DNA of 64,000 nucleotides from Gymnothorax reevesii (GCA_029721435.1 CM056576.1:115052666-115116665), one strand, 5' to 3'. Positions 33,060 through 45,214 are shown, counted from the stretch's first letter. Notes: a model not told the origin generated them from the sequence alone. Made by a program: numbers and translations.

Positions 33060-33735
33060 CGGTCATGTCATGATCAGTCATGATCTCATCAGGGTCAGGG
33101 GCCGCTTCTGCCCTGGATTGTTTACAACATTGTTGTGCCGGCCGATGTCCATGATGCTTATACTGGTAATCGGTTCATATGTGGAACTACTGTTTATGAG
33201 ACTTGTTGCTCACACATTGTATCTGCACAACAGGCTGCTCCTACCTGTTCGTATCATCTACATACTCCTCGTTTTGTTTTGTTTTTTATCTGACCATGCT
33301 TTGTATTTGGTATTTGGATTCAATGCCATGTTTTTTTTTTTTTGCCTAGTCTCTGTCTGTTTTCTATATTCCACTTCTGCAGTTTGCAAACTGATTTTGG
33401 ATTTTTCTTTGATACTTCTCTGCCTGTGTACCGTACTTGTTTTACCTGACCCTGAGTTTTGTCTCTGCTGCCCTAATAACGAATCAAATTACGTCTACTG
33501 GACTTTGGCTTTGAATTCTATGACATTCCTCTGCCTGTGTATCAAACCAGTTTTGTACGACTCTGAGTTTTGTTTGCTGCCCTGTGTACAGTTTGGATTA
33601 CGTCTCTGGGATTCTGATTTTGGATTGTGGACCATTGCTTTCTGCCCTGTGGGGGGTGCAACCCCCAGCTTCAATAAAACTCATTTTTGCTAAAACTCTC
33701 TGGTCTCGCATTTGGTTCCAGAATGATACCTCACG
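33060..33735 (+). mobile_element. LTR-like fragment
   Basis: T/G-rich, low-complexity strand with repeated cctctgcctgtgta phrases, a polyadenylation signal AATAAA near 33674, and a tail tctggtctcgcatttggtt. This is the same layout as the end of the solo LTR at 54510-55641 (AATAAA, then tactggttctcgcaagtgg). The 207-residue ORF across it is Cys/Leu-rich by composition and is not considered a gene. Ends not defined. Confidence 0.45.
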
Positions 33736-34467
33736 CAGTCAGCATATTCAGTGATACAGTCCCAAACATTCCTTAAAACCAATAGGCCTATAACTTTAAC
33801 ATCATTCATTGTGCGCATTGCTTTATCAGTGCAGTGTTCCAGCATAAAAGCGCTTTTCTCTTCGACTATGCAGTTAGCATTAGCATTGCACTTGTTGCCT
33901 GCATACTATTGTGTTAGTTAATGCTATCTTTAGTATTTGCTGCTGCTGAACCAGCTGCAAATACTTTTATGAAAGTTGTCCATGCTCAAAAGCTACTCAT
34001 AGCTTTTTGAAAGCTTCACAGGAACCCTGCACTTACAGTCTTGACAATAAAGAATGAATGAATGTCTTGCTTGTTAAGGGGGGGGGGGGCATTTCTGATA
34101 TCAGATCATTACGGTCGTGAACCACAGGGGGGTAGGCTGTTCTGTATTAACATTTGCTCTTTGAATTAACAGTAAAAACTATTCAACTTGTTAATTCGTT
34201 TTGCGCTGTTGGTGCAAGTAGCCCATCAGTGCATAATGAATGACAGTAGATGACATCTGCGATAGTGATAAAATGATCGGTAGCCTACAGTGATGGAGAC
34301 TGTTGCCGATTTTAAACATTTTTAAATTTGTTTCAGAATTCAATAATGAGTTTTTACATCTATTTATGAATGGCCTATAGACTTGATGAGGCAGTCAACA
34401 AAGTTTGGGACCTGCCCACCCCGTGCAGATTCGGTCCCCTTCAATGTCAAGCTGCAAGGTAGTATCA
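33736..34467. other. Intergenic DNA, no gene seen
   Basis: Contains a G-run at 34079-34090. No gene or RSS. Confidence 0.5.
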
Positions 34468-34505
34468 GGTTTTTGCACTGAGAAAATGGATTTCCTGTCA
34501 CTGTG
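34468..34505 (-). other. 23-type RSS of V5
   Basis: Heptamer CACAGTG (34505-34499), 22-bp spacer, nonamer GCAAAAACC (34476-34468); first nonamer base differs from consensus. Confidence 0.92.
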
Positions 34506-35025
34506 GGCTGCAGGGCACAGTAGTACAGAGCAGAGTCTGTCGCTTCAGCAGAGGAGATCTCCAGATCCACACGCTTGTTGTCTTTATCGTGTTTCACTGT
34601 GAACCGTTTCTCTGTCTTCTCATTAGAATAGATGAGGATGAGGAACTCAGGTTTGGATCCAGGATACTGCCGATACCACTGTAGGCTATTTAAATTTAGA
34701 GTTGAGTATTCGCATGACAAAGTGATGCTGCTGCCTATTAGAACATGCTCTTTATCAGACAATGATGTAATTGTATCCTGTCCAAGGCTGTCACCTGGGG
34801 AAAAAATAATATGCAGTTCATTACTCAATGATATACTAAATTTAAACAGCCAGCCTTTAGTCCTGGTAATTTATGTTTATACAGTACAACTTCAATGTGC
34901 AGTTTTATTACTGGATTCCAAACTTAAATCCATGCATCTCAGGCGTAAACAATGCAGTGTTTAGTTAGTCACAAAAGTCACTCACCCAGCATTGTTGAAA
35001 GTAAAAGAATTAAGCAGTTCAGCAT
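34506..35025 (-). CDS. V5: TCR alpha/delta variable segment, family C
   Basis: Leader exon 35025-34986 (M-L-N-C-L-I-L-L-L-S-T-M-L, GTGAGT donor, phase 1). V exon 34794-34506 after a CAG acceptor, open: G-D-S-L-G-Q-D-T-I-T, T-L-S-C-E-Y, L-Q-W-Y-R-Q-Y-P-G-S-K-P-E-F, K-R-V-D-L-E-I-S-S and D-S-A-L-Y-Y-C-A-L-Q-P. The C'' region is two residues shorter than V4 and V7. CTCCTCC box about 96 bp upstream, just after a T-run. Intact. Confidence 0.93.
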
Positions 35026-35120
35026 AATGAGAGTTGTTACAGAGGCTCTCAGCACAGCTAAAACAAATTCAGTTCTTTGCACAGACAACCCTGGATGTTT
35101 TTTTTTTTTTTTTTACAGGA

Positions 35121-35130
35121 AACTCCTCCC
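35121..35130 (-). promoter_or_regulatory. Upstream GGAGG-type box of V5
   Basis: Plus-strand aactcctccc about 96 bp 5' of the ATG. Conserved among V genes; function inferred. Confidence 0.4.
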
Positions 35131-35975
35131 CCTCCCTGACAACATTGCACCACCTTCACCGAGTGAGGCAGCCCAGCAGCCCCTCTGTTTCATTGTAACA
35201 GGAAATCATGAGAATAACTTCTAAGGATATAATTACCCATTTTGGGGGGGATTATTCAACATAAGAGGAAGACAAACAAGTAGTTGCAGTCATGCACATT
35301 GTTGCTCAAAATGTACACTCCAGCCAAGGTAGGCTACATTTCTGGGCAGCTATGTATTCAAATGCATTCAAATGTGAACGTGCCTTCAAATACAGCCAAG
35401 AAATGCAGCCTTTATCCTGCCTGATATCAGATAGAATTGTCAATTCATTACAATCTGTTTCCTTGTCGATAATTCCATCTAATATTAGTGGGTCGGGAAT
35501 GATCACATCTTATTAATTCTTTATTTAGTTTTTTCCAAAACGTTCTAATCACCATTGATTTACGCAATGTAATACACACTTTCTTTCTAAAACGTAATAA
35601 GGGCCATGACCCTTTTTACAGAAATCGCAGTGCTTTCCATCAAACAATCAGAGGCTGCCATTGGCTTTACGTTTTATGGCGTGACGTTTTTCAGCACGGC
35701 TGTGCCAGTCCCCACCTTTAGCACATGGCTGCTCTCTGTCTCAACCCACATGTAAATCCCTTTTATGTCTCCACCCATCCAGCAGCTTGTGATTGGTTTA
35801 CATCCCATGTGCCCTCCCTCCGCGGCTGTTATGCATTTGTGTTTCCCCATTTCCTCATCTGTGTTTTGGTGTTACAAAGTCAGGCCAGTCCTCCAAAAGG
35901 CCACGCACGCGCATGCCACACATCAAAACCCAAAAGGACAACGAATCCAGCCCAACCAATTATACTACAAACTAG
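35131..35975. other. Intergenic DNA, no gene seen
   Basis: Overlapping short plus-strand ORFs near 35725-36060 lack any conserved domain. No RSS. Confidence 0.45.
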
Positions 35976-36668
35976 GCTTATGCCGTCGGAGGCGACGGCT
36001 GGGGGTATATCCCCGAACGCCCCCAACCCTCCAATCTCCCAATTCTTGAATAGACCTTGAATAGACTTTCATTTGAACTTAATTTCAGGTCAATCGGTCA
36101 AATGATTCTGAAGATATGGCCAAAATGGTAATTTTCCATCACAAAGCGCCACCTGGTGGCAAAATATTGAACCATGCAGGTATGATGTCATCATATGACA
36201 CGTTGTGAGGTCATGACGTTGCAGTTGCACATAGTTTCATGTCAATTGGAGAAATAGTTTTTAAAGATATAGCAAAAATGATGAATTTTATGTGACAAAT
36301 ATCCCCTTTTTGTCAAAATTTTGAGCCAAACAAGTATAATGTCATAATGGGACTCATCCTTCGGTCATGACCTTTCATTTGCACTTGATTTGAGGTCAAT
36401 CGGACAAATATTTTCAGAGATATGATAAAAACAGTGATTTTTTTTGTTTTTGGCCCCTGGTGGCCAATCTAGAAATTGTAAATTGTCCAAAATCAAATCA
36501 GTTCTTCCTCTTTATGATACTAACTTATATGCAAAACTTGGAATTTCTAATTGAAATATTATTGCAGTTATCGCGTTAACATGTAAATCAGTTTTTGGCC
36601 CCTGGTGGCCAATCTAGAGATCGTAAATTGTCCAAAATCAAATCAGTTCTTCCTCTTTATGATACTTA

Positions 36669-38284
36669 CACTCAACAAAAATATAAACGCAACACTTTTT
36701 TTTTTTGCTCCCATTTGTCATGAGATGGACTCAAAGATCTAAAATTCATTCCAGATACACAATATTACCATTTCTCTCAAACATTGTTCACAAATCTATC
36801 TAAATGTGTGATAATGAGCACTTTTGCTTTGCTGAGACAATCCATCCCACCTCACAGGTGTGCCACATCAAGATGCTCATCAGACACCATGATTAGTGCA
36901 CAGGTGTACCTTATACTGCCCACAATAAAAGGCCACTCTGAAATGTGCAGTTTTTTCTCACAGCAAAATGCCACAGATGGCGCAAGCATTGAGGGAGTGT
37001 GCAATTGGCATGCTGACAGCAGGAATGTCAACCAGATCTGTTGCTTGGGCATTGAATGTTCATTTCTCCACCATAAGCCACCACCAAAGGCGTTTCAGAG
37101 AATATGGCAGTACATCCAACCGGCCTCACAACCGCAGACCAAGTGTAACCACACCAGCCCAGGACCTCCACATCCAGCAGGTTCACCTCCAAGATCGTCT
37201 GAGACCAGCTACTCAGACAGCTGCTGAAACAATTGGTTTGAATAACCAAAGAATTTCTGCACAAACTGTCAGAAACCGTCTCAGGGAAGCTCAACTGCAT
37301 GCTCGTCGTCCTCATCGGGGTCATAACCTGACTCCAGATCGTCGCCATGACAGACTTGAGTGGGCAAATGCTCACATTCGATGGCGTCTGGCACGTTGGA
37401 GAGGTGTTCTCTTCACGGATGAATCTCGGTTTACATTGTTTAGGGTAGATGGCAGACAGCGTGTGTGGCGTTGTGTGGGTGAGCGCTTTGCTGATGTCAA
37501 TGTTGTGGATCGAGTGGCCCATGGTGGTGGTGGGGTTATGGTATGGGCAGGCATCTGTTATGGATGAAGAACGCAGGTGCATTTTATTGATGGCATTTTG
37601 AATGCACAGAGATACCGTGATGAGATCCTGAGGCCCATTGTTGTGCCATACATCCATGATCAGCAAGATAATGCACGGCCCCATGTTGCAAGGATCTGAA
37701 CACAATTCTTGGAAGCTGAAAATGTCCCAGTTCTTGCATGGCCAGCATACTCACCGGACATGTCACCCATTGAGCATGTTTGGGATGTGCTTGACCGGCG
37801 TATACTACAGCGCATACCAGTTCCCACTAATATCCAGCAACTTCGCACAGCCATTGAAGTGGAGTGGACCAACATTCCACAGGCCACAATTGATAATCTG
37901 ATAAACTCTATGCGAAGAAGATGTGTTGCACTGCATGAGGCAAATGGTGGTCACACCAGATACTGACTGGTTCTGAGTCCCCAGACCCCCAATAAAGCAA
38001 AAACTGCACATTTCAGGGTGGCCTTTTATTGTGGGCAGTATAAGGTACACCTGTGCACTAATCATGGTGTCTGATGAGCATCTTGATGTGGCACACCTGT
38101 GAGGTGGGATGGATTGTCTCAGCAAAGCAAAAGTGCTCACTATCACACATTTAGACAGATTTGTGAACAATGTTTGAGAGAAATGGTTATAGTGTGTATC
38201 TGGAATGAATTTTAGATCTTTGAATCCATCTCATGACAAATGGGGGCAAAAACAAAAGTGTTGCGTTTATATTTTTGTTGAGTG
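36669..38284 (+). mobile_element. Tc1-like transposon with long inverted repeats
   Basis: 1616 bp between duplicated TA (36667-36668; 38285-38286). Tips are CACTCAACAAAAATATAAAC and its complement. The inverted repeats extend roughly 280 bp inward (to about 36955 and from about 38000), with closely matching blocks such as acaggtgtaccttatactgc. A different family from the other Tc1 copies here. It is inserted in the second/third unit of the 146-bp array, where the original site can be rebuilt. Confidence 0.93.
36968..37966 (+). pseudogene. Tc1-like transposase with two in-frame stops
   Basis: 332 codons, one frame throughout, starting M-P-Q-M-A-Q-A-L-R. Helix-turn-helix DNA-binding domains occupy residues 1-110 (S-T-I-S-H-H-Q-R-R-F, G-R-P-R-V-like S-N-R-P-H-N-R-R-P). 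The catalytic D-D-E triad is visible: T-D-E-S-R-F near residue 152, Q-D-N-A-R-P-H near 236, and S-P-D-M-S-P-I-E-H near 265-273. Only two nonsense codons break it, TGA at 37565-37567 and TGA at 37697-37699, plus a short in-frame loss before Q-D-N-A-R-P. Recently dead. Confidence 0.9.
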
Positions 38285-38735
38285 TACTTATGTGCAAACT
38301 TGAAATTTGTAATTGAAACATTACTGAAGTTATCGCGGAACAGTGATTTTTTTCAGTTTTTGGCCCCTGGTGGCCATCTAGAAATTGTAAATTGTCCAAC
38401 ATCTAATCAGTTCTTTCTCTTTATGATACTTTCTTAAATGCAAAAGTTGGAATTTCTAATTGAAATATTACTGCAGTTATCGCGTTAACACTGAAATCAG
38501 TTTTTGGCCCCTGGTGGCCAATCTAGACATCATGAATTGTCCAAAATCGAATCAGTTCTTCCTCTTTATGACACTCACTTATGTGCAAAATTTGTGCTAT
38601 TGTGCTATGTGCTATTCGGCGTTCGGGGATATAATTACAAGTCTAGGGGACCCTAATGCTTTAACCCGCTGGGGCCTGAATGTAACTATACCCTGCATGT
38701 GGTGGGATTAACTTGGAACTGGATCTATATGGGGG

Positions 38736-39139
38736 TGTTGGAAATGTCGTGTGAGACTAAATGGAGGCAGCAAGAGAACAAGCTTACCAGGGATTTCCCA
38801 ATGAACTCCATGTTTCTCCTCGCCAGCTCCCTCTATGGCTCGCTGTGAGCGACCAGCTCCCGCACCGTCTTCCAGTCGTTCAGGTTTTTTTAAATATTTT
38901 AAAATAAAAATAAATTGTCCGCAAAAACAAAACAACACAGTCCACGAGGGGGAATCTGCCATGTGCTTTTGGCCAGGTCCAAGGCAGACAACAAAAACCC
39001 CCTCTCAAGTTAGTCACCAGAATTCACTTAAACTACTATGCATGAGACACGCACCCCGCTACTCCCCCCCCAATCAGCTGGTAATCACACCACCTCCAGG
39101 ATCAGTGCATGTTCTCCCTATCAATCTGACTTCATAACA
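38736..39139 (-). mobile_element. Gypsy-type 3' LTR with polypurine tract
   Basis: On minus the block starts TGTTATGAAGTC and ends TTTCCAACA (404 bp, TG...CA ends). Directly before it on minus is a polypurine tract, GGGGGGTAGGAA (39151-39140), as expected next to a 3' LTR. Gypsy pol lies further upstream on minus at 39352-40003. The 5' partner LTR was not found. Confidence 0.65.
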
Positions 39140-39351
39140 TTCCTACCCCCCAGACAAAAAAAAAAAAAAAAAAAAAACAATTAAACCACTCTTCATTTTT
39201 TATGCTTTCCTCAAACATTATTATAATCACTAAATTTACATCTTTACAATATTTTATAAGTTGAAATAAATACTCCGCACTGATATCTGCTAATCTGTGA
39301 GCTGGAAACATACGAAGAATCAGCCAAAGTAACCTGTAGTTGTCCTCTGTC

Positions 39352-40003
39352 CTAAAAGGACATGATAGGGTATCGGTAAATTATGTTATTCTTTCCTGCC
39401 ACATGCTGAACCACCAGATTGTCGGGCTGAAGTACTAAGCTCCCCGCAAATTGGGCATTAGAGGTCTTAAATTTTGACACAAAGGTAAAGGGATTAGGGT
39501 CTGTTGGCACCACTGCTTCTCCACAAGAACTGGACACATAAATCTCAAAGTGCCTTACTGCCTGCACCAGGGCCAAAGCTTCCTTCTCTATAGCAGAGTA
39601 AGCTTGTTAATGTTTATTAAGCTTATTGGAAAAATACACTTCTGATCTGTCAAACCCTGAGGATCAGGCTGGAGCAGATCAGCACCAATGCCGACTTCAC
39701 ACACATCCACAGCGAGTTTAAATTGAGTGGAAAAATTGCCACACATGCACAAAAGTAGCTTTGACTCTATCAAATGGCGACTGGCAAGTTGCAGACCACT
39801 TGAACTTGACCCCTTTATGGACTAAGTTGGTCAAAGGCTCAGTTACAACAGCAAAGTTTTGAACAAACCTATGGTAAAAGCCACACATCCCCAGCACCCT
39901 CATGAGCTCCCTGCGAGTTTTACGGGCCGGAAGATCCAAAATGGCCCGTATCTTAACTTGCCGAGGAAACACCAAACCCCGACCCACCTGATGCCCTAAA
40001 AGT
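39352..40003 (-). pseudogene. Gypsy reverse transcriptase/RNase H fragment
   Basis: On minus, about 40000-39720 reads G-H-Q-V-G-R-G-L-V-F-P, then L-G-M-C-G-F-Y-H-R-F-V and E-P-L-T-N-L, the thumb-connection region of Ty3/Gypsy reverse transcriptase. 39590-39352 continues into RNase H (A-L-V-Q-A-V-R-H-F-E-I-Y-V and N-L-V-V-Q-H-V-A-G-K-N-N-I-I). Stops and frame changes separate them near 39720-39590. Integrase does not follow; the polypurine tract comes about 190 bp later, so integrase was deleted. Confidence 0.8.
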
Positions 40004-40005
40004 GT

Positions 40006-41560
40006 TATGGTTCTGCCTCATGTGTGTTGTCTTTGTGCTTATGCTTTACTTTCGTTTTATTTTTCAGCTTTCATTTCCGCCGTCTGATATTCAATTCTAT
40101 CTTTGCCCAAACTCCAGTGATGTTGTGTGACAGCCTTCAGCATGCCTGCGTCTTGTTGTCTAATCCCGTGTCCTCATTCGGAATTGGCTGCGGTATTTAA
40201 TTCATTATTTCCACCTGTGCTTGATTCTGGGTGTCGCTGAACTCTCAGTGAATAATTACTAACCAGTACTAACCAGCACTTATTTGAGGCTGATTGTAAA
40301 TACTTTGTCATGCAGTCTTTAACCTTTATTAACTCATTAGCGAGTGCGAGTGTTTCTAGCTTTTGTTATTCCTGCCTAAGCTTTCCCTGATTAACTACGT
40401 TTAAAGCTGTGCTTTCCTTTGCTTCTCTCGTGCTGCTTTTTACTCATCATGCTTAGATTACCTCAATCTAAACTGTCTAGCTTGATTGATTTTCTTAGTC
40501 TTGTCTCAAGTCATTATTGTTTACCCGGTTCTCGTGTAATTGTTTTATTGATCCCTGGTGTTTCTGTTTCCTTTTGAGATTGCTTTCCGAGTCCCCGCCT
40601 CCTCTCATGGCTATTTCTGTGGGCAAAGTGAGAGAGACATCAGACGGACTTTGCTAGACTCAGCTCTACATTGTGAAATCTCAGCTCCTGTGCCTGTTAT
40701 GATTCTGTCTTGTCTGTATTTGGATCTTTGCCTTGCCTGACCATGCCTTGTCTGGTGTATTGTGATTTGGTTGCCTGATTATGTTCATGTTTTGTCTTAG
40801 TTTAGTTTTGCCATGTTTTTGTTATTGCCTTGTATTGTCTTGTTTCCTTGCCATTATCCTCTTTTCTGTTTTTATTCCGGTCCATGTTTTTGTCTTTGCC
40901 ATGCATTACACTTTGTATCCCCCTGTCTGGTCTCATGTCTTGTGATTGCTCACAGCCCCAGTACTGCGTGTCACATGTTTACGTGATTTCATGGTTTCTG
41001 GGTTTCCAAACATTCCTTCCAATCTCATTTACTTCCTTCGCCTTGCTTTTCTATATTACTAACCAGTACTAACAGTTTATTTTTGTTTAAGATACTAACC
41101 TAGACTAACATTGTGTATATATTACTAACGAGCACTAGGGATTGTATAGGTGCATTTTACTAATTGAATTATCAAGCACTCTGCATTCACCCTGTTCTAT
41201 TCTCCGCCTCTTTGCGGCATTGCAGTGGATCCTCCACACCTGCTCGCTCCTTTCTCTCATTATCTGTGCAGGTTAGAACTCCCTAACCGTAGCTGTTTGT
41301 TTTGTCTATAGGTTGCCTTGTGATCCCCGTCTGCGTTTTGGCTTTTGCCAATTTCATGTGATTAGATTCTCCCTCATGTTTGCTCCTTTGTAATTAGTCT
41401 AAATTCCTCCACCTGTTTTCTGTTTAGCATGTCACCTCCCGTATGTGTATATTAGCAGTCTTCTCACAGCAGTTCCCTGTCAGAACGTTTCCCGAGTTTC
41501 CTAGTGCACTCAAATGTGTAATATATTGGTCAAATTCCCTCATGGCATCTGAATTGTGCA
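40006..41560 (+). mobile_element. LTR sequences, truncated, plus orientation
   Basis: Two successive LTR-like starts: tgttatggttctgcc at 40006 and tgttatgattctgtc at 40695. From 40695 on, the DNA matches the solo LTR at 54510-55641 in inverse orientation, with shared phrases ccagtactaacagttt, actaacattgtgtatat, tgtctataggttg and ggcttttgcca. The part with AATAAA is missing, so it is 3'-truncated near 41500. The first start interrupts the Gypsy pol fragment on its left. Confidence 0.6.
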
Positions 41561-41705
41561 AATGAGCACTGATAGACTCAACTCTGTACCACCCTCCTCC
41601 TCATCAGGCACACCCTCAACTGCAACCACCGACATGGGGAAACCTTAGTCTGACCATCCCAAATAAGATTTTAATAAATGGACATGGCACAATCTAGATT
41701 TTGTT

Positions 41706-42130
41706 CTACAAAACAATCAGTGGTACTAACCATGTAATTGCGATGCCCACTCTCTTTTTGATTGTGTACAGACTACAAAAACACATGCCTAGACCATCTC
41801 CCCTGATTGGCATGAGTACCAATACTTCATCCCCTGGCCTAAAGGTTCTCTCAACTGCCCTTTTGTCATACTGGGCTTTCATGTGGCCTTTAGCCTCCTT
41901 AAGATTTTCTTGGGCTACCTGATAAGCAGCAGACCAAATGTTGTGAAATAGTCTGCCCCTTAGGATGATCCACAAGCCTTTCCTTCACAAGTTTCAATGG
42001 GCCACGGACTTCATGGCCAAAGACCTATTCAAATGGTGTAAATCCTGTAGATTCACAAAGAGAGTCCCTAAGAGCAATCAGTAAAAGAGAAAGGTCTACA
42101 TCCCAGTCTCCTGGATGCTGATCATGCTCT
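41706..42130 (-). pseudogene. Gypsy integrase C-terminal fragment
   Basis: On minus, 42120-41980 reads D-W-D-V-D-L-S-L-L-L, A-L-R-D-S and E-S-T-G-F-T-P-F-E, then H-E-V-R-G-P-L-K-L-V-K-E-R-L, the end of the Gypsy integrase core. 41975-41706 continues with A-Q-E-N-L-K-E-A-K, Q-Y-D-K-R-A-V-E-R and F-R-P-G-D-E-V-L-V-L. A stop and a frameshift interrupt it. It lies upstream, not downstream, of the pol fragment on the same strand, so it must come from another copy or a rearrangement. Confidence 0.75.
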
Positions 42131-45100
42131 GACTGTGCATTTGGTTCTGGTATGAATATAATATGAATCCTAAGTGGTCAATCTGTTCAGTGTGGTAATG
42201 GATTTACTCAGTTTTGTTCCAGTAAAGATGGGTCATATGTTCCACACTTGAAATATGCATGAAGCGCTCAGTGCAATAGTGACCCTAAATTAAAAATGGA
42301 ATAATAATAATTAAAAAAAAAACGACTTGGAACCCTCTTGTGCTAAGGAGCTCATATAGCCATTTGGAACTCTTCATTTGATATCTTAAATGTGCTTTTT
42401 ACCTTCAGAAACAATAATTAGGAAAACCTACTTACTGAAACATGTTCACAGGGCAGAAACTGTTGTGACTGGTCACAATCAGGTGGCTGAACAAAGCTGG
42501 GAGGATGTGGCTCAGGTTTGAACTTGAAAAGGACAGTAAAAGACAGAGGTGGGATTGTCAAGATCCAGTGCGTTTGGCAGCTGCGTTAGTTCACCTGGTT
42601 AAGGCTTTGTTTTCATGGTAACCCGATGGTCTTCCATAAAATCCTGCTGTGCCATGACTAAATATTTTCAATGGTATCAGAAACAATTTATTTTTTATGG
42701 AGTTATGATTAATGTTTTTTTGAAGGCATTCATGTCACATTTTATTAAATTATAAATAAAAGTTCATGCTAGCTGACCGCTATCTTTGATAATACCAGTT
42801 CTACCCATCATGGTCTGGTGGAAGTTTTAATTAGGCCCGCCCTCTCATTGTTTTCATAGGTCGCCTGATTTAACTCATCATAATAGTTTAAGCCATGAGA
42901 ACATCTTTCAGTTGTTAAAACTTCTATCTACAACAAATCTAAGCAGCATTTTGCGCTGTACTGTATTTGCATTGAACTTGAACAGGACAAAAATGGGAAA
43001 ATGTTTTCTTTGGTGACAGTTTGTGCAGGTTACCCTTAAAAACTTGCTTGCTTAACTTATATTTATTATCTTCATGCAGAAAGCTGGCTGAAAATGAATG
43101 TATTGAAACCTTAAAACAAATTGTCCAAGGGATTTGATTTTGAAACAGTCAAAATCGTTGCTCTCCTGAATCTTTCAAAAGATTATGATCTCTGCTAGAT
43201 TCAACAAGAATTATGAACTTAAGAAATGACCCAGGATACTTGCAGTGCCTGATTTCGTTGAATTTTGATTTATTTAATTTAATAAGGTGAGTGCACTTTC
43301 ATTAACAACTCTTTAAATGTATGAGAGACAACCAGTAGTTGGATAGTCAGAGGAAACCAGAGATCCCTGTAAACACCGTGCATCTAAGCCAAGGAGGGTC
43401 CTAAATGAGGCGGAAGATCTCAGCGAGTTTGCCTAAACTGCCAGGGAAAATAAAGGCTTACCAGTGTCCATTATAATAATGGGGTCTGGCAACAGCATCA
43501 GCACTAGGCCACTGCCTAAGGTTAATACATCTGACTCCATGTCAAATTTAGGATAGAAAATTTAGTTATAACCCTTTGTGGTTACGATTAAATTATGCGT
43601 TCGCATAAAATTGATCTGACTCCAATTAATTAATGTAGAGCTGCGTTGTGCGTCGGACTCATTACAGGTCTATACCTTACGTCCGCCGAACCAACACTCT
43701 ATATTCCAATTCTGTGGATTAACTAAGAGGCTGGCAGTATTATTAAGCGCAATAATTTAACAAATAAAATAGCTATGACTATGGATTACCGGAGCCCAAA
43801 ACGAGTTACTCCGAAGTGTGACATTATCAATTCAGGGACTTTGTGTTGAATAACATTTCTGGGCAGGGACTGAGATCTGCTCAGTTTACCGGAATCTCCT
43901 TGAAGCAAATCAAAATAACACCAATCACAGCATGGAAAATCCACCTTAAAACGCAGACCAAGAGTGTTGATCAGGTATCGTGATTACAGTCCCATGTTAC
44001 TCAATTAGGAGACAGGACTCAGGGCTGAAAGGATTTAAGTTAGTGAGAGACTGAAATACACAACAGAATACAATTTACTTTCGTTTATACTAATGGCTAC
44101 ACACAGCATGGAGAGGCACGTGTGGGAAACCAGGTGCAGTCTCCCCCGAATCCTTTGTTCCTCTCCCTTTTAAGCCCAAACTCCAGAAGCACTTCCGACT
44201 GCAGGGTCATAAATCACTTTGGGTACTCAGGAAGGCAACCCTTCCTCAGAGGGGGTTTGGGAGGGGGCATTACCATGAGAAGCAGAAGTAGATTTCCTTT
44301 CATACTGATTGAATGAGGGTTCAGTACAATTTTAATCCCTTCGAAATTTGCCCCATGTGATTTTGGAATTTTCGTGGAGTAAAATGTTACCAAACACAAT
44401 ATGCTTGCACTACAGTTCGCCATGAAACATCCGGTACAATACAGAATTACGAGGATAATCTGCATTAATGTGATTTATCAGCTCTTATCCTCCAATATAA
44501 CAGAAATACACATCATTTCTGTAACGTTGGTGAAATGAGTATTTTTCCACTTGAATCCTTCAAACCTCACTTTCCCAGAGTGTAGTTCAGTAAATGTCTG
44601 GTTGATGACCCCGTGGGATTGTCCGGCACAGGAGTAAGTTCGGGAAGGTTGTTTTAGGATGAATTGGGGGACACCCTGATTGATATGCTCCCACGGCCCT
44701 GAAATATCTCCACAGCATGCAGGCACCCTTAAGACAATAGGGGGTAAATTTACCAGAGTCCTGTGTAAGTGAGAAAGCAGTTGAGTTTAGTTCCCTCTGC
44801 ATTTCACGGCCCAGAAGTGTCTCTGTCAGGATGCATGTGCCATTGAGATAAGTTTACCAGAGTCATGCGCATGTGACAAAGTGCACACTGTCCTCCCTGC
44901 CTTCCCAGTGTGGCTTACATCCCAGAGGAAAAGCAAGCAAGCACTTTGAAAGCATGAAGAGAATGAGGCATCAATGCAAAGGAACCAGTGCCAACTAGAT
45001 TAGAGCGCTTCTGAAGAACTTCCATAATTTATTTTGATTTCAACAAATGTACACAAAATTGTAAATTAGGACTATAAACATCTAGAAAATTATGAAGAAC

Positions 45101-45175
45101 AATTACAAGGCAAGCCCTATTGAAACAAGACAATTCAAGATGACTTAGGAAAGGACAATGCCTGACACTGGAAAG
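42131..45175. other. Intergenic DNA, no gene seen
   Basis: About 3 kb. Overlapping minus ORFs at 44214-44802 contain scattered Cys and N-x-S/T sites and might be a decayed envelope-like or other retroelement piece, but I cannot support a name. No RSS or V exon. Confidence 0.4.
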
Positions 45176-45214
45176 GGTTTTGGTATGAGGTGGGAATCAC
45201 ACCCACACAGTGTG
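45176..45214 (-). other. 23-type RSS of V6, variant heptamer
   Basis: On minus: heptamer CACACTG (45214-45208), 23-bp spacer, nonamer ACCAAAACC (45184-45176). The CAC core is kept; positions 5-6 differ from consensus CACAGTG. The other family-D genes share this heptamer. Confidence 0.82.

Larger units (their letters stand above)
36440..38605. repeat. Tandem array of about 146-bp units, split by a Tc1-like element
   Basis: Four copies of a unit starting ttggcccctggtggcca, with cccctgg at 36454, 36599, 38364 and 38508. Spacings are 145, 147 (after removing the inserted transposon and one TA) and 144 bp. Each unit includes aattgtccaaaatc, cagttcttcctctttatga and cagttatcgcg. Confidence 0.88.
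36007..38632. mobile_element. Unclassified element bounded by a 15-bp inverted repeat
   Basis: ATATCCCCGAACGCC at 36007-36021 occurs as a perfect inverted copy at 38618-38632. Between them lie phrases of the type gtcaatcggtcaaatgattc with cacctggtggcaaaa, repeated with variation (36060-36430), then a tandem array and a nested Tc1-like element. No own transposase seen. True ends may lie slightly outside the 15-bp repeat. Confidence 0.5.

Noticed and set aside
33070..33693. 207-residue Cys/Leu/Phe-rich ORF resembling a membrane protein
   Set aside because: Composition follows a T-rich LTR-like DNA strand with AATAAA at its end; low complexity explains the hydrophobicity.
37028..37705. 225-residue minus ORF
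   Set aside because: Antisense shadow of the Tc1-like transposase.
44214..44802. Cys-containing minus ORFs that might be a retroviral envelope piece
   Set aside because: No surface or fusion motif order or neighbouring polymerase could be identified, so no name is supported.
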